DNA of 64,000 nucleotides from Bdellovibrionota bacterium (GTDB taxonomy: Bacteria; Bdellovibrionota; Bdellovibrionia; Bdellovibrionales; Bdellovibrionaceae). Below are positions 47,036-58,800 of the stretch, in pieces. The notes beneath the pieces are model-generated. The model was not told where the DNA came from. It made no database searches and saw nothing but the letters and a program-made list of their open reading frames with translations. Where the stretch lies: NCBI GenBank assembly GCA_963170155.1, contig CAUJGP010000024.1, forward strand, positions 62,001 through 126,000, read 5' to 3'. The position numbers and the translations under genes are program-made. Each line of letters begins with the position of its first letter. The stretch's first letter is position 1.

Positions 47036-47524
47036 TCATTCATCAGAAGGAGATATCGTAGTGGATTCTTTTTCTTCTTTTAAGTTTTCTATTGGCTTAT
47101 TGGCGGGTTGACGTTGCTGTCCCCATATTTGAGCTTTTTTAAATTTTTCAATCTCTTCTTTATTGTTCCATTCCTGGCCTTTATTAAAGGCCTCAAGGTA
47201 TGCGTTTCGTACGAGTTCTTCGCGGCTTAGAAGTTTTAGCTTCCAATATTTAATTTTTTGCTCCAATTTTCTAATCTCGCGTTTTGTTACATCTGCTTTA
47301 GCCCGTGCTGTTTTTATATCAGTTGTTGTGAGACCAGGGTCTTTTGATTTCATTATGAATTCGAGATGTTGTTTTGAGATATCTGCAAGCTTTGTTTCAG
47401 TCATCACAAGTTCTTGCTTTAAGCTTTGATAAATATAGTCATTCAAATGTGGGTTTGGGATGGGTTTTTTACACCCATAAAGAAAGAAACATATAATGAT
47501 GAGAAGCTGCTTTGATAAATGCAT
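47036..47524 (-). CDS. Small lipoprotein with coiled coil, unknown function
   Basis: A 162-residue protein with a lipoprotein signal (MHLSKQLLIIICFFLYGC, lipobox LYGC with Cys18). A charged helical segment follows (about 35-125, rich in Lys/Glu with heptad-like spacing), then a hydrophilic tail (EKESTTISPSDE). No known domain is recognised. It is one of only two minus-strand genes to the right of the origin, and it lies divergent from parA. A parS-like variant begins 3 bp upstream of its ATG, so ParB binding could affect its expression. Confidence 0.7.
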   Translation of the reverse strand: MHLSKQLLIIICFFLYGCKKPIPNPHLNDYIYQSLKQELVMTETKLADISKQHLEFIMKSKDPGLTTTDIKTARAKADVTKREIRKLEQKIKYWKLKLLSREELVRNAYLEAFNKGQEWNNKEEIEKFKKAQIWGQQRQPANKPIENLKEEKESTTISPSDE

Positions 47525-47526
47525 AA

Positions 47527-47542
47527 TGTTCTACGTGGAACA
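47527..47542. promoter_or_regulatory. Second parS-like site
   Basis: TGTTCTACGTGGAACA differs from the palindrome core at 46644-46659 by one base (T for C). It lies 85 bp upstream of the parA start, between divergent genes, and may serve both as a parS site and as an operator for parAB autoregulation. Confidence 0.65.
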
Positions 47543-47631
47543 TCGGCACAGAGAGACAAAATCTTGAGTCGAGAGAATTTACTTGCCACAGTAAAAAAAA
47601 TTGAGGACCGTTTAATAAATGGAGTTTATAT

Positions 47632-48492
47632 ATGGCAAGAACAATATGTATCGCGAATCAAAAAGGTGGAGTTGGAAAAACGACAACGTCAGTAAATCTT
47701 TCGGCTGCGTTAGCTCATATAGGTAAGAGAGTTCTTTTGATTGATTTAGACCCACAGGGAAATGCTTCTAGTGGGTTGGGCCTCAAAAAATCAGAATTTC
47801 AGGATCTTAATATCTATCATGTGCTTATTGGCGAAAAAACAATAGTAGAGGGGACCTACACTACAAGGGTTGGGAGCCTAAAGGTCGTTCCATCGACCTC
47901 AGATTTAGTTGGAGCTGAGATTGAACTTGTAGATACCCAGCATCGTGAGTTTAAATTAAAACAAGAAATTCAATCCATTGCTTCTGAATATGATTTTGTT
48001 ATTTTGGACTGCCCGCCTTCATTGGGTTTACTCACAGTAAATGCTTTAACAGCTGCTGATAGTTTTTTAGTTCCTCTTCAGTGTGAATATTATGCATTAG
48101 AGGGGTTGAGCCAACTTTTAAATACAGCGGGTCTTATTAAGAAGAATTTAAATCCAAATTTACATATTGAAGGCATTGTTCTTACAATGTTTGATACAAG
48201 GAATAATTTAAGCCATCAGGTTGTTGCAGAAATAAAAAATCACTTTGGCGAGAAAGTATTTAATGCTGTAATTCCAAGAAACGTTCGATTAAGTGAGGCA
48301 CCATCTCATGGACTTAATATTTTAGAGTATGATATTAAATCGATTGGTGCGGTAAAGTATTTAGAGCTTGCAAAGGAATTGGTGCATCGCGTTGATTCCC
48401 TGTCTGTACAAGAACAAAACCAACTTATTAATAATGATAAAGATATAAAATTAAATGATAATTCAATAACTGAGGAAGAAATCAATGGCTGA
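47632..48492 (+). CDS. parA: Chromosome partitioning ATPase ParA (Soj)
   Basis: A 286-residue deviant Walker A ATPase. It has NQKGGVGKTTTSVNLS at the N terminus (residues 8-23), the Walker A' LLIDLDPQGNASSG, and FVILDCPPSLGLLT. It drives segregation of ParB-parS complexes. The C-terminal 25 residues are an acidic/polar tail (DKDIKLNDNSITEEE) not needed in shorter homologues. The 3' end overlaps parB by 8 bp. Confidence 0.95.
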   Translation: MARTICIANQKGGVGKTTTSVNLSAALAHIGKRVLLIDLDPQGNASSGLGLKKSEFQDLNIYHVLIGEKTIVEGTYTTRVGSLKVVPSTSDLVGAEIELVDTQHREFKLKQEIQSIASEYDFVILDCPPSLGLLTVNALTAADSFLVPLQCEYYALEGLSQLLNTAGLIKKNLNPNLHIEGIVLTMFDTRNNLSHQVVAEIKNHFGEKVFNAVIPRNVRLSEAPSHGLNILEYDIKSIGAVKYLELAKELVHRVDSLSVQEQNQLINNDKDIKLNDNSITEEEING

Positions 48493-49558
48493 AAAAGGAG
48501 TTGAACAACAAAAAAAAGGACGTTTGGGAAGAGGGTTAGGATCGCTTCTTGGAGGGCCCCCCGTATCAGATGCAGGTAAACCATTAGAAAACTCAACAAT
48601 TGAAAAACAACAAAATAAATCATCAGGGGTTGGAGCTTCAGCATCCCTAGATAAAGTGCCTGTCACATCTCTAAACTCTAAGGGGACGGCTGGGACAACG
48701 ACTGCAGCCACTACGAGTGGTCCGGTTATACAGCCACCTGCAGTTCCTCCAGAAGCTCGTATTTGGAAAATAGCAGTTGAAAAACTGCATCCCAACGAAT
48801 TTCAGCCACGTCAAAAGTTCAACAAAGACAGTCTTAAAGAGCTTTCAAGTTCCATAAAAGACAAGGGAATTTTACAACCAATCATTGCTAGAAAGCATGC
48901 TAGTGGGGCGTTGGAAATTATTTCTGGAGAAAGGCGTTGGAGGGCCGCGCAAATGGCGGGGCTTCAAGAGGTTCCGGTCATTATTAGAACAGTGAATGAT
49001 CAGGATTCTTTGGAGTTGGCGATCATTGAAAATATTCAAAGAGAGGATTTAAATCCTATTGATGAAGCCGAAGCCTATCAAAGATTGGCTCAGGAATTCA
49101 AATTAACCCAACAACAAATTGCAGAAAAGGTAGGGAAGGAAAGGGCTACGATTGCTAACTCTCTTCGCCTTCTGCTTTTAGCAGATCCTGTCCGAGATAT
49201 GTTAGTTAACCATGAGCTTTCTGTTGGCCACTGTAAAGTACTGTTATCTATAGAAAATCCAAAAACTCAAGCGGAGCTTGCTAAAAAAGTGCAAAAGGAT
49301 CAATTGAGTGTTCGCGCTCTTGAAAAACTAGTGGTCAAAGCTCAAAAAGGATTATCTTTTGAGGATGATACAGATGATCCAAAAGAAAATTTAAAGAAAA
49401 AGATGGTAGCAACTCTTGCTGAAGAGCTTCAAAAAATATTGGGAACCAAAGTGGCCATCGACTATTCAGAAGGAAAAGGAAAGTTAACCTTATCTTTTTA
49501 TTCTGATGATGAGCTTAATCATCTGACAGAAAAGTTGAAGCAAGCATGGAAGAAATAG
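48485..49558 (+). CDS. parB: Chromosome partitioning protein ParB
   Basis: A 357-residue CTPase/DNA-binding protein. The N-terminal KGRLGRGLGSLLGG is a typical ParA-interacting motif. It is followed by a long Ser/Thr/Ala-rich linker (about 25-90), which is longer than usual. The core has NEFQPRQKF, the CTP-binding GERRWRAAQMAG and ENIQREDLNPIDEAEAY, then the helix-turn-helix (LTQQQIAEKVGKERATIANSLRLL). The C terminus is the dimerisation domain. It overlaps the bactofilin start by 13 bp. Confidence 0.95.
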   Translation: MAEKGVEQQKKGRLGRGLGSLLGGPPVSDAGKPLENSTIEKQQNKSSGVGASASLDKVPVTSLNSKGTAGTTTAATTSGPVIQPPAVPPEARIWKIAVEKLHPNEFQPRQKFNKDSLKELSSSIKDKGILQPIIARKHASGALEIISGERRWRAAQMAGLQEVPVIIRTVNDQDSLELAIIENIQREDLNPIDEAEAYQRLAQEFKLTQQQIAEKVGKERATIANSLRLLLLADPVRDMLVNHELSVGHCKVLLSIENPKTQAELAKKVQKDQLSVRALEKLVVKAQKGLSFEDDTDDPKENLKKKMVATLAEELQKILGTKVAIDYSEGKGKLTLSFYSDDELNHLTEKLKQAWKK

Positions 49559-49896
49559 CATTAACTAGGACCTCAGGAAATGTAACTGCAATCCTAGACC
49601 AAGGTGCTAGTTTTGAAGGAAAGCTCACTTTTGAGGGAACTGTTCAGATAGGAGGTAACTTTCGGGGTGAAATTTTTACGAAAGACACCCTTGTTATTAA
49701 TTCTGGTTCAAAGGTTATTGCTGAGATCGAGGCTGAGACTATTATTATTAGTGGCTATGTCGAGGGAAATCTTTTTGCACGTAAAAAGGTTATTATGAAT
49801 CCACCTGCTGTTTTTAAGGGCACGGTTACAACGCCAAGTCTTAAAATTGAAGAAGGAGTTGTTTTTGAGGGAGCCTCTCATATGCCTAAAACGTAA
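49546..49896 (+). CDS. Bactofilin family cytoskeletal protein
   Basis: A 116-residue protein made of one DUF583 beta-helical domain (about 15-110: SFEGKLTFEGTVQIGGNFRGEI, VIAEIEAETIIISGYVEGNLFA, KGTVTTPSLKIEEGVVFEG). Bactofilins polymerise into nucleotide-free filaments that scaffold envelope or chromosome-segregation proteins. In Myxococcus, bactofilins bind ParABS components at the cell poles. Here the gene starts within the last 13 bases of parB, so it is likely expressed with parAB; a function in positioning the segregation machinery is inference. Confidence 0.9.
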   Translation: MEEIALTRTSGNVTAILDQGASFEGKLTFEGTVQIGGNFRGEIFTKDTLVINSGSKVIAEIEAETIIISGYVEGNLFARKKVIMNPPAVFKGTVTTPSLKIEEGVVFEGASHMPKT

Positions 49897-49915
49897 AAAT
49901 GAAAAATAATTATTC

Positions 49916-49945
49916 TTGACCATAAAATAAAAGAAATGCTACTTC
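49916..49945 (+). promoter_or_regulatory. Candidate promoter of the atpF'-atpC operon
   Basis: TTGACC (49916-49921) and an extended -10-like TGCTACTTC (TACTTC 49940-49945) are separated by 18 bp. It lies in the 82-bp gap between bactofilin and atpF'. The -10 match is moderate. Confidence 0.35.
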
Positions 49946-49978
49946 CAGGAACTCTCACTTGAAACCTAGGATTTAGTA

Positions 49979-50410
49979 ATGGCCATACTCAATCAGCTCG
50001 GAATAAATCATACTACTTTTTATTGTTTTTTGATTTTTGTAGTAACCTTCTTTTTTCTTAAAGAAATTTTATTTAAGCCCTATTTTGTTGCCTTTGAAGA
50101 GCGGGAAGGCCGGACTAAAGGTGGTGAAAATAAAGCACGAGACTATCAGTCTAAAACAGAGGGTTTGCAGAGGGAATTCGAAGAAGAAGCAAGAGATGTA
50201 AGTGCAGAAATTAAGTCAATTTTTGATGAGACAAGAGGTCTTGCTTCAAAAGAACATGGAAAACTTGTTACAGAAGCTAAAAAAATAGCAGAACAGGTTG
50301 TTGAAGAAACACGAGAGCATGTTGCTGCTGAAGTTAAAAAAGCTCAAGAACAGATGAGAGTTGAAATTCCCGGTGTCGCACTATCCATCACTAAGAAAAT
50401 GCTAGATTAG
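49979..50410 (+). CDS. atpF': ATP synthase F0 subunit b'
   Basis: A 143-residue peripheral stalk subunit. It has one N-terminal membrane helix (TFYCFLIFVVTFFFLKEILF, about 12-33) and a long charged coiled coil to the C terminus. It is followed by a second b-type gene, giving the b/b' heterodimer. The pair is the mark of ATP synthases of alpha- and delta-like proteobacteria, cyanobacteria and chloroplasts. It heads the atp operon. Confidence 0.85.
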   Translation: MAILNQLGINHTTFYCFLIFVVTFFFLKEILFKPYFVAFEEREGRTKGGENKARDYQSKTEGLQREFEEEARDVSAEIKSIFDETRGLASKEHGKLVTEAKKIAEQVVEETREHVAAEVKKAQEQMRVEIPGVALSITKKMLD

Positions 50411-50419
50411 GTAATTAAA

Positions 50420-50980
50420 ATGAAGATGATTTATTGGATATTATTCGTAAATATTTTTTCGAGTGTCGTATTAGCATCTTCGGGTGAACATCACGAAGAT
50501 GGGGTTCCGAGAGTTGTTTTCTATCAAGCCATCAATGTTTTTATTATTTTTGGTTCTATTGTTTACTTTGGACGAACAAAAATAGTGGCTTTTTTTAATT
50601 CTCGTAAAAATCAATTTTTGCAGGCTCAAGAAAAAGCACAATTAAGTCTTCGGAAGGCAGAGCTTGAGTACACTGAGGTTAAATCTAGTTTAGATAAACT
50701 TAAATTAACGAGAGCGGAGTCAATTTCAAAAGCGAAAACAGATGCTAATGATATGAGGACACAAATGATTCAAGAGGCTCACTCATTAGTGACAAAAATT
50801 AAGGCAGAGGCTCAAGTGACGGCCAAATTGGAGTTGGAGAGAGCCAAATCTCAGTTAAAAGAACAAATAATCAAAGAAGCCTTTGAACTTTCTAAAAGAG
50901 ATTTATCATCAAAAGCTACTTTCGATGATCAAAGAAAGCTGCAGGAAGATTTTATTTCTAAAGTGCAGGTGGTCCAGTGA
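50420..50980 (+). CDS. atpF: ATP synthase F0 subunit b, with signal-peptide-like N terminus
   Basis: A 186-residue b subunit. The first 21 residues (MKMIYWILFVNIFSSVVLAS) look like a signal peptide with a VLA cleavage motif. After a short hydrophilic stretch (SGEHHEDG), the real membrane helix follows (VVFYQAINVFIIFGSIVYFG), then the coiled-coil stalk to about 180. A usual b subunit has only the second helix. It overlaps atpH by four bases (GTGA). The signal-like N terminus parallels the one on AtpE. Confidence 0.88.
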   Translation: MKMIYWILFVNIFSSVVLASSGEHHEDGVPRVVFYQAINVFIIFGSIVYFGRTKIVAFFNSRKNQFLQAQEKAQLSLRKAELEYTEVKSSLDKLKLTRAESISKAKTDANDMRTQMIQEAHSLVTKIKAEAQVTAKLELERAKSQLKEQIIKEAFELSKRDLSSKATFDDQRKLQEDFISKVQVVQ

Positions 50981-51519
50981 ATCAGTTGTCTATTATTTCA
51001 AAAAGATACGCAAAGGCACTTTATGCTGTCGTTAAGGATAAAGTTGCTGCATTGAACGAATTAAGAGTCATTATCAAGATTATTTCAGAAGATACGGCTG
51101 TAAACAGTTTTTTTTCATCAAGTTTGTATTCAGAACAACAAAAATTAGAGATTTTTGATAAGGCGACTCTTGGTAAAGGCCTTTCTGAAGATATTACGCA
51201 TTTTCTTAAGCTTATGATTGGTAATGGACGCTCAAATCACCTTCAAGATACTCTTTTAGCTTATGAGGCTCTTGTTGATGCTGAAAATGGTGTTACAAGA
51301 GGGGTTGTTCGTTCTGCAATTAAGTTAGATTCTGAGGCCCGACACAAAATTGAATCTGTGGTTTCTCAGTTTATAAAGAAAAAGGTCATTTTAAATTATT
51401 CTGAAGACCCAAAGCTTGTCGGTGGTATTTTAGCTCAAGTTTGTGGATGGACATTTGAAGATACATTAGATTCTCATTTAAGAAGATTAAAAGAAGATTT
51501 GAATAGGAGAGCGAATTAA
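50977..51519 (+). CDS. atpH: ATP synthase F1 subunit delta
   Basis: A 180-residue OSCP/delta subunit linking F1 to the stalk. N-terminal helical domain: [17 protein letters not shown]-terminal signature: [27 protein letters not shown] and [32 protein letters not shown]. The start is GTG 50977, overlapping the atpF stop. It shares one base with atpA (TAATG). Confidence 0.92.
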   Translation: MNQLSIISKRYAKALYAVVKDKVAALNELRVIIKIISEDTAVNSFFSSSLYSEQQKLEIFDKATLGKGLSEDITHFLKLMIGNGRSNHLQDTLLAYEALVDAENGVTRGVVRSAIKLDSEARHKIESVVSQFIKKKVILNYSEDPKLVGGILAQVCGWTFEDTLDSHLRRLKEDLNRRAN

Positions 51520-53042
51520 TGGTGGATACTCATATTCGTGCAGACGAAATAAGTCGCGTATTAAAAGAACAAATTGCTCAATACTCTAAAAAAGTAGAAG
51601 TCAGTGAAACTGGAAGTGTTCTTTCAGTTGGTGATGGAGTTGCTCGTGTTCATGGCCTTGAAGGGGTTATGGCCGGGGAGCTTGTGGAGTTTCCAGGTGA
51701 AGTCTACGGAATGGTATTAAACCTAGAAGAATCTTCTGTAGGTGTTGTTGTTCTTGGTGAAGACCGAGAAATTAAAGAGGGTGATCTTGTTAAGAGAACC
51801 AAAAAGATTGTGCAAGTTCCAGTCGGTGAACCTCTATTGGGACGAGTTGTGAATGCCTTGGGAATGCCCATTGATGGCCGAGGTCCTTTAGAGACTAAAG
51901 AATCTCGTATTATTGAATTAAAAGCTCCTGGGATTGTGAAAAGAAAGTCTGTTCATGAGCCATTACAAACAGGATATAAAGCGATTGATTCTTTGATTCC
52001 TATTGGTCGCGGACAAAGAGAATTGATCATTGGAGACAGGCAAACGGGCAAAACAGCCTTAGCTATCGACGCAATTATTAATCAAAAAGGCCAAGGTGTT
52101 TATTGTTTTTATGTGGCGATTGGCCAAAAGCAGTCTACTGTTGCTGGTGTTGTAGAAAAGTTACGTCAAGCCGGTGCGATGGAATATACAACAGTTATTG
52201 CAGCTAACGCATCTGATCCTGCTCCTCTTCAGTTTTTGTCGGCTTATTCAGGCACAACTATGGCTGAGTATTTTAGAGATACAGGTCGCCATGCACTTAT
52301 TATTTATGATGATTTGACTAAGCAAGCACAAGCTTATCGTCAGTTGTCGCTCCTTTTACGAAGACCTCCTGGACGCGAGGCTTATCCTGGAGACGTATTC
52401 TATGTTCACTCTCGTTTGTTAGAGAGAGCCGCAAAGCTTTCCGATGAAATGGGTGCTGGTTCATTAACGGCTCTTCCAATTATTGAAACTCAAGCTGGAG
52501 ATATCTCTGCTTATATCCCAACAAATGTGATTTCAATTACAGATGGACAGATTTTCTTAGAGTCAGATTTATTTTATAAAGGGATAAGACCTGCTTTGAA
52601 TGTTGGTAAATCAGTATCACGGGTGGGTGGGGCTGCTCAAATTAAGGCCATGAAACAAGTGGCTGGCTCTATTAAGTTGGAATTAGCTCAATTCAGAGCG
52701 CTTGAAGCTTTTGCTGCCTTTGCATCGGATTTGGATAAGGCATCTCAGCAGCAGTTGTCTCGGGGCCGTCGATTGGTGGAATTGTTGAAACAGCCGCAAT
52801 ATGCGCCGCTAAAGGTAGAGGATCAAATCATTTCTATTTTTGCAGCAACTAATGGTTATTTAGATGAAGTTCAAGAAAAAGATGTTCAAAGGTATGAAAA
52901 AGAATTACTTCAGTTCTTGCATCAGAAGTACTCTCACATACCAAAAAACATTGCGAGTGATAAGCAAGTTAAAGATGAAACTAAACAGCTTTTAGTGAGT
53001 GCCTTGCAGGAATTTAAAGCTATTTTTCAACCAACGAAGTAG
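51519..53042 (+). CDS. atpA: ATP synthase F1 subunit alpha
   Basis: A 507-residue non-catalytic nucleotide-binding subunit. It has Walker [12 protein letters not shown] (about 172-182), [48 protein letters not shown], and the arginine finger in [17 protein letters not shown]. The length is normal (about 505). It is part of atpF'-F-H-A-G-D-C. Confidence 0.98.
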   Translation: MVDTHIRADEISRVLKEQIAQYSKKVEVSETGSVLSVGDGVARVHGLEGVMAGELVEFPGEVYGMVLNLEESSVGVVVLGEDREIKEGDLVKRTKKIVQVPVGEPLLGRVVNALGMPIDGRGPLETKESRIIELKAPGIVKRKSVHEPLQTGYKAIDSLIPIGRGQRELIIGDRQTGKTALAIDAIINQKGQGVYCFYVAIGQKQSTVAGVVEKLRQAGAMEYTTVIAANASDPAPLQFLSAYSGTTMAEYFRDTGRHALIIYDDLTKQAQAYRQLSLLLRRPPGREAYPGDVFYVHSRLLERAAKLSDEMGAGSLTALPIIETQAGDISAYIPTNVISITDGQIFLESDLFYKGIRPALNVGKSVSRVGGAAQIKAMKQVAGSIKLELAQFRALEAFAAFASDLDKASQQQLSRGRRLVELLKQPQYAPLKVEDQIISIFAATNGYLDEVQEKDVQRYEKELLQFLHQKYSHIPKNIASDKQVKDETKQLLVSALQEFKAIFQPTK

Positions 53043-53051
53043 TGGAATACG

Positions 53052-53933
53052 ATGGCTAGTTTGAAGGATATTCGTGCTCGAATTGAGACGACAAAAAATA
53101 CTCAGCAGATTACAAAAGCCATGAAAATGGTTTCTGCCGCTAAGTTGCGTCGAGCTCAAAATAATATTATTAATATGAGACCCTATGCTCAAACTTTAAT
53201 AAAGGTGATTGCTGATATTGCTGCAACTCAGAGAGTGCAGCACCCTCTCCTCACATTAAAGCAAGATCAAAAGAAAGTGCTTGTTGTCGTTCTTAGTAGT
53301 GATCGTGGCCTTTGTGCTGGTTTCAATGCAAATATCAATAAGTTTGTTGATCAATATTATAAATCCAGATCGAGTGATTTAGAAAAAATGGACTTTCTTT
53401 TTATTGGTAAAAAGTCAGCTGAGTTTTTTCAAAAAAGAAAGTTACCTATTATTGATGTGATAACCAAGTTAGATCGTGAAATTTCACATCAATTAGCATC
53501 TAAGGTTTCTGAGCGTCTTTTAAGTCACTTTTTACAGGGTGATTACGATGAAATTAGAATGGTTTATAATGAGTTTAAATCAGCTATTTCTCAAGTTGTC
53601 GTAACGGAAACATTATTTCCCATTGATTTAAGTAAACAGACTTTTAATAAGCAAGAAACTTCTGTTGGTTTTGCTATAGATATGATTTTTGAACCTTCTC
53701 CAGAAGTCATTATTGATGAACTTTTAAAAAAACATTTTTCTGTTCAAGTTTATCGATGTATGTCTGAAAGCGTCGCCTCAGAACATGGAGCGCGGATGTC
53801 AGCAATGGAGAGCGCTACGAATAATGCAAAAGCAATGATCAATACCTTGACGTTAACTTATAATAAGTTGCGGCAGGAGAAAATTACAACAGAGTTGATT
53901 GAGATTACCACTGGGGCAGAAGCTTTAAAATAG
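53052..53933 (+). CDS. atpG: ATP synthase F1 subunit gamma
   Basis: A 293-residue central rotor shaft. It has the N-terminal helix MASLKDIRARIETTKNTQQITKAMKMVSAAK region, the middle LSSDRGLCAGFNANI, and the C-terminal helix SEHGARMSAMESATNNA...YNKLRQEKITTELIEITTGAEAL. The length is normal. The start ATG is 9 bp after atpA. Confidence 0.96.
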   Translation: MASLKDIRARIETTKNTQQITKAMKMVSAAKLRRAQNNIINMRPYAQTLIKVIADIAATQRVQHPLLTLKQDQKKVLVVVLSSDRGLCAGFNANINKFVDQYYKSRSSDLEKMDFLFIGKKSAEFFQKRKLPIIDVITKLDREISHQLASKVSERLLSHFLQGDYDEIRMVYNEFKSAISQVVVTETLFPIDLSKQTFNKQETSVGFAIDMIFEPSPEVIIDELLKKHFSVQVYRCMSESVASEHGARMSAMESATNNAKAMINTLTLTYNKLRQEKITTELIEITTGAEALK

Positions 53934-53946
53934 AATTAATGTTTAG

Positions 53947-55766
<1,820 letters not shown>

Positions 55767-55825
55767 AAATACTAACCCAACGGTTGCGCTATTTTAATCT
55801 CAGACGAAGCTATTAATTAGCATTA

Positions 55826-58800
55826 TTATTTTAATTTTTCTAAAAGCTCTAATTCTTCAAAAATTCTTGAAATAGAAATTTGATTCATGCGAATCGAAAG
55901 CTTAGAATCTGGAGCAATGGCGTATTTCTTGTTTTCTCGCATGGCTAATTGAATCATGGTCTCTGGCTTCAGTGGCGTTTTTTCAGAGAAAATAAGAGAG
56001 AGATTTTTTAATCCTGCAGTAAGATCTTTGATTCCTAAATTTTTACATTTGAGTCGCAAAAGCATGACTCCCATCAGATTAAGGACAGGTTCTGGAATTG
56101 GTCCAAATTGATCTTTGAGATCATCTTCCAACTCCACAAGTTCATCTTGAGATTTTAAATGAGAAAGCATTTTATAGTATGAGAGCCTTAATCTGATATC
56201 TGGAATATAAGTATCAGGAATGAGTGCTGGAATGCGTAGATTGATTTCGGGATCTAATTCGATGCCAGAGGCTTCTTCTCCTTTAGCTTCAGAGAGCGTT
56301 TCATTGAGTAAATCCATATAAAGTTCATAGCCAACGAGATCTGCGGCTCCCGATTGTTCAACGCCAAGAATATTACCGGCTCCTCGGAGTTCTAAATCAT
56401 GTTGAGCCACAATGAGCCCGCTTCCTAAGGCAGTGTTTTCTTGAATGACACGGAGGCGTTCCTGGGCGATTTTATCAATCGTTTTTCCTTTTGGAACCAG
56501 CAAATAGCAATAGGCTCTTTGTTTCGATCGTCCAACCCGACCTCTTAATTGGTAAAGTTGTGAAAGCCCCATTTGGTGGGCATTATCAACAAAAATAGTA
56601 TTGGCTCTTCCTACATCGACTCCCGATTCTACAATGGTAGTACAAACAAGAACATCTATTTCATGATTGAAAAAAGCAATCATAGTTTGTTCAAGCTCAT
56701 CTTCATTCATTTGTCCATGGCCGACTCTAATACGCAGCTCTGGAAGAAGGTTACGAAGTTCGTCTGCAATGCCGTAGATACTTTGAACTCTATTGTGAAT
56801 AAAGTAAACTTGCCCTCCGCGCGAGACCTCGGCTGTGATGGCTTTTTTAATGGTTTCACTTTCAAATTTACAGGTGTAAGTGCGTGTTGGTAAACGATCC
56901 ACAGGAGGTGTATTAATAAAACTTAAATCTCGAATACCAACAAGGCTCATATTCAATGTACGTGGAATCGGTGTTGCTGAAAGAGTGAGAGTATCTACGG
57001 AAGAACGCATTTTTCTGATTTTTTCTTTATGAACCACTCCGAATTTTTGTTCTTCGTCAACAATAAGAAGGCCTAAGTTTTTAAAAGCAATATCTTTTGA
57101 AAGAATCCGATGAGTTCCTATTAGAATATCCACTTTTCCATCTTTAATATCAGATAAGGTTTTTTTCATTTCTTTAGAATCTACAAATCGATTGAGAGCT
57201 CGAATTTCTAGAGGCCAATGATGGAAGCGTTTTTTAAAAGTTTCAAAATGTTGAAAGGATAAAACAGTGGTGGGAGCTAAGATGGCTACTTGTTTTCGAT
57301 CTTGAGCCACTTTAAAAGCAGCTCTCATCGCAACTTCTGTTTTACCAAAGCCTACATCCCCGCAAATCAAACGGTCCATAGGTTTTGAAGAGATTAAATC
57401 AGAAATGACGTCTTGGATGGCTTGTGATTGATCTTTTGTTTCTTCGTAGGGAAAACCAGACTCAAAGGTTGCGAAATCCGCGTCAGGAATTGAAAATGGA
57501 GATCGCTCCAGTTGGGAGCGCATGGCATAGAGTTGCAATAGTTCGTTAGCTACGTCTTTGAGATGACTTTTAACTTTAACTTTAGCTTTTTCCCAACTGG
57601 TTCCTCCTAACTTATCAACAGAAACAGAGGCGAGGCCACTGGAGTATTTTTGTAGTTGTCCTATTCTATAGACAGGAAGATAAAGCTTATCTGCATCTTT
57701 ATAAGAAATTTGAATGAATTCAGAATTGAAACCGTTCACGGGCATGATTTTCAGCCCTTCATATTTTCCAATGCCATGTTTAATATGAACGACATAATCC
57801 CCAGGATTTAAATCGCCAAAACTCAGTCGTTCAAACTGTTTTTGAACTTCTTTTTGACTCTGAGATTTTTTGAGGCGGGATTTACTCCCTAAAAAATCAT
57901 CATCCCTTAAAAAGATAACTTTTTCGTCAGTAAAGCGAAGGCTTTCTCCTAGATAAAGAGGTAAGATGTGAAGCAAATGAGGATCTCGTTTTTGCCACAG
58001 CGACCAATCTTCAAGTAAAAATTCATCATCTTTTGTGAGCTCGACTTTAAAGTTAGATTTTTCTAAAAAGAATTTGAGTCGATCAGCTTGTTGATGGTTG
58101 CGTCCAAAAATAAAAATTGTATATCCATCTTCGCGCCATTTATGGAGACGAGTATGAATCGACTGTAACCAAGATTCGCTTCCGACAGATTGGCTTTGGA
58201 GGAGATTGAAAAACTCTGTGGGCTTGTGAGTTTGGTAATCAATAATTTCAGGGAGATCATGAGTCTGCGTATTATTATCAATGAGAATGCGATTAAAGGT
58301 GACAATACGACTTTCTAAAGGAAACGAGATTTGATCAATGGGGCTAAAAAGATGATTCCAAGGGGGGCGGATTGTTAGAGTTTCTGAGTGGTCATAGGCT
58401 TGTTTTATTTCTTCTATAAAAAGATCACTAGTTCGATTTACTTCTAAGCCATCCAAAAACCAAACACTTAACGGACTAGAAAAATGCTCTACAGGAGAAG
58501 TGCTGTTATTATAAAAAAATGGCAACATGAAATCAATACCTGGAAAAAAGTGATTGCGAGTTAGGCTTAACAGAATTTCATGGACCTCATCTTTATTAAC
58601 AGATCTATTTTCTAATGATAGACGAAAATGAAAAAGGACTTCGTCAATGGAGATTTGATCATAGACCACTTCATGAGCCGGAACTACGTAGGCTTCTGGT
58701 AGAAGCTTTATGGTTCTTTGTGTTTCAGGAGAGAATAAGCGGATGGAGTCAATGAGGTCTCCAAAAAGTTCAATACGGATAGGGTATTCAAGAGCGGGAG

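Noticed and set aside
48463-48795. Minus-strand 110-codon frame over the parB 5' end
   Set aside because: It arises from the Ser/Thr/Gly-rich ParB linker read backwards; no independent support.
55800-55825. GCTATTAATTAGC followed by T-rich DNA as atpC/mfd terminator
   Set aside because: The stem is only four base pairs, too weak to call a terminator.
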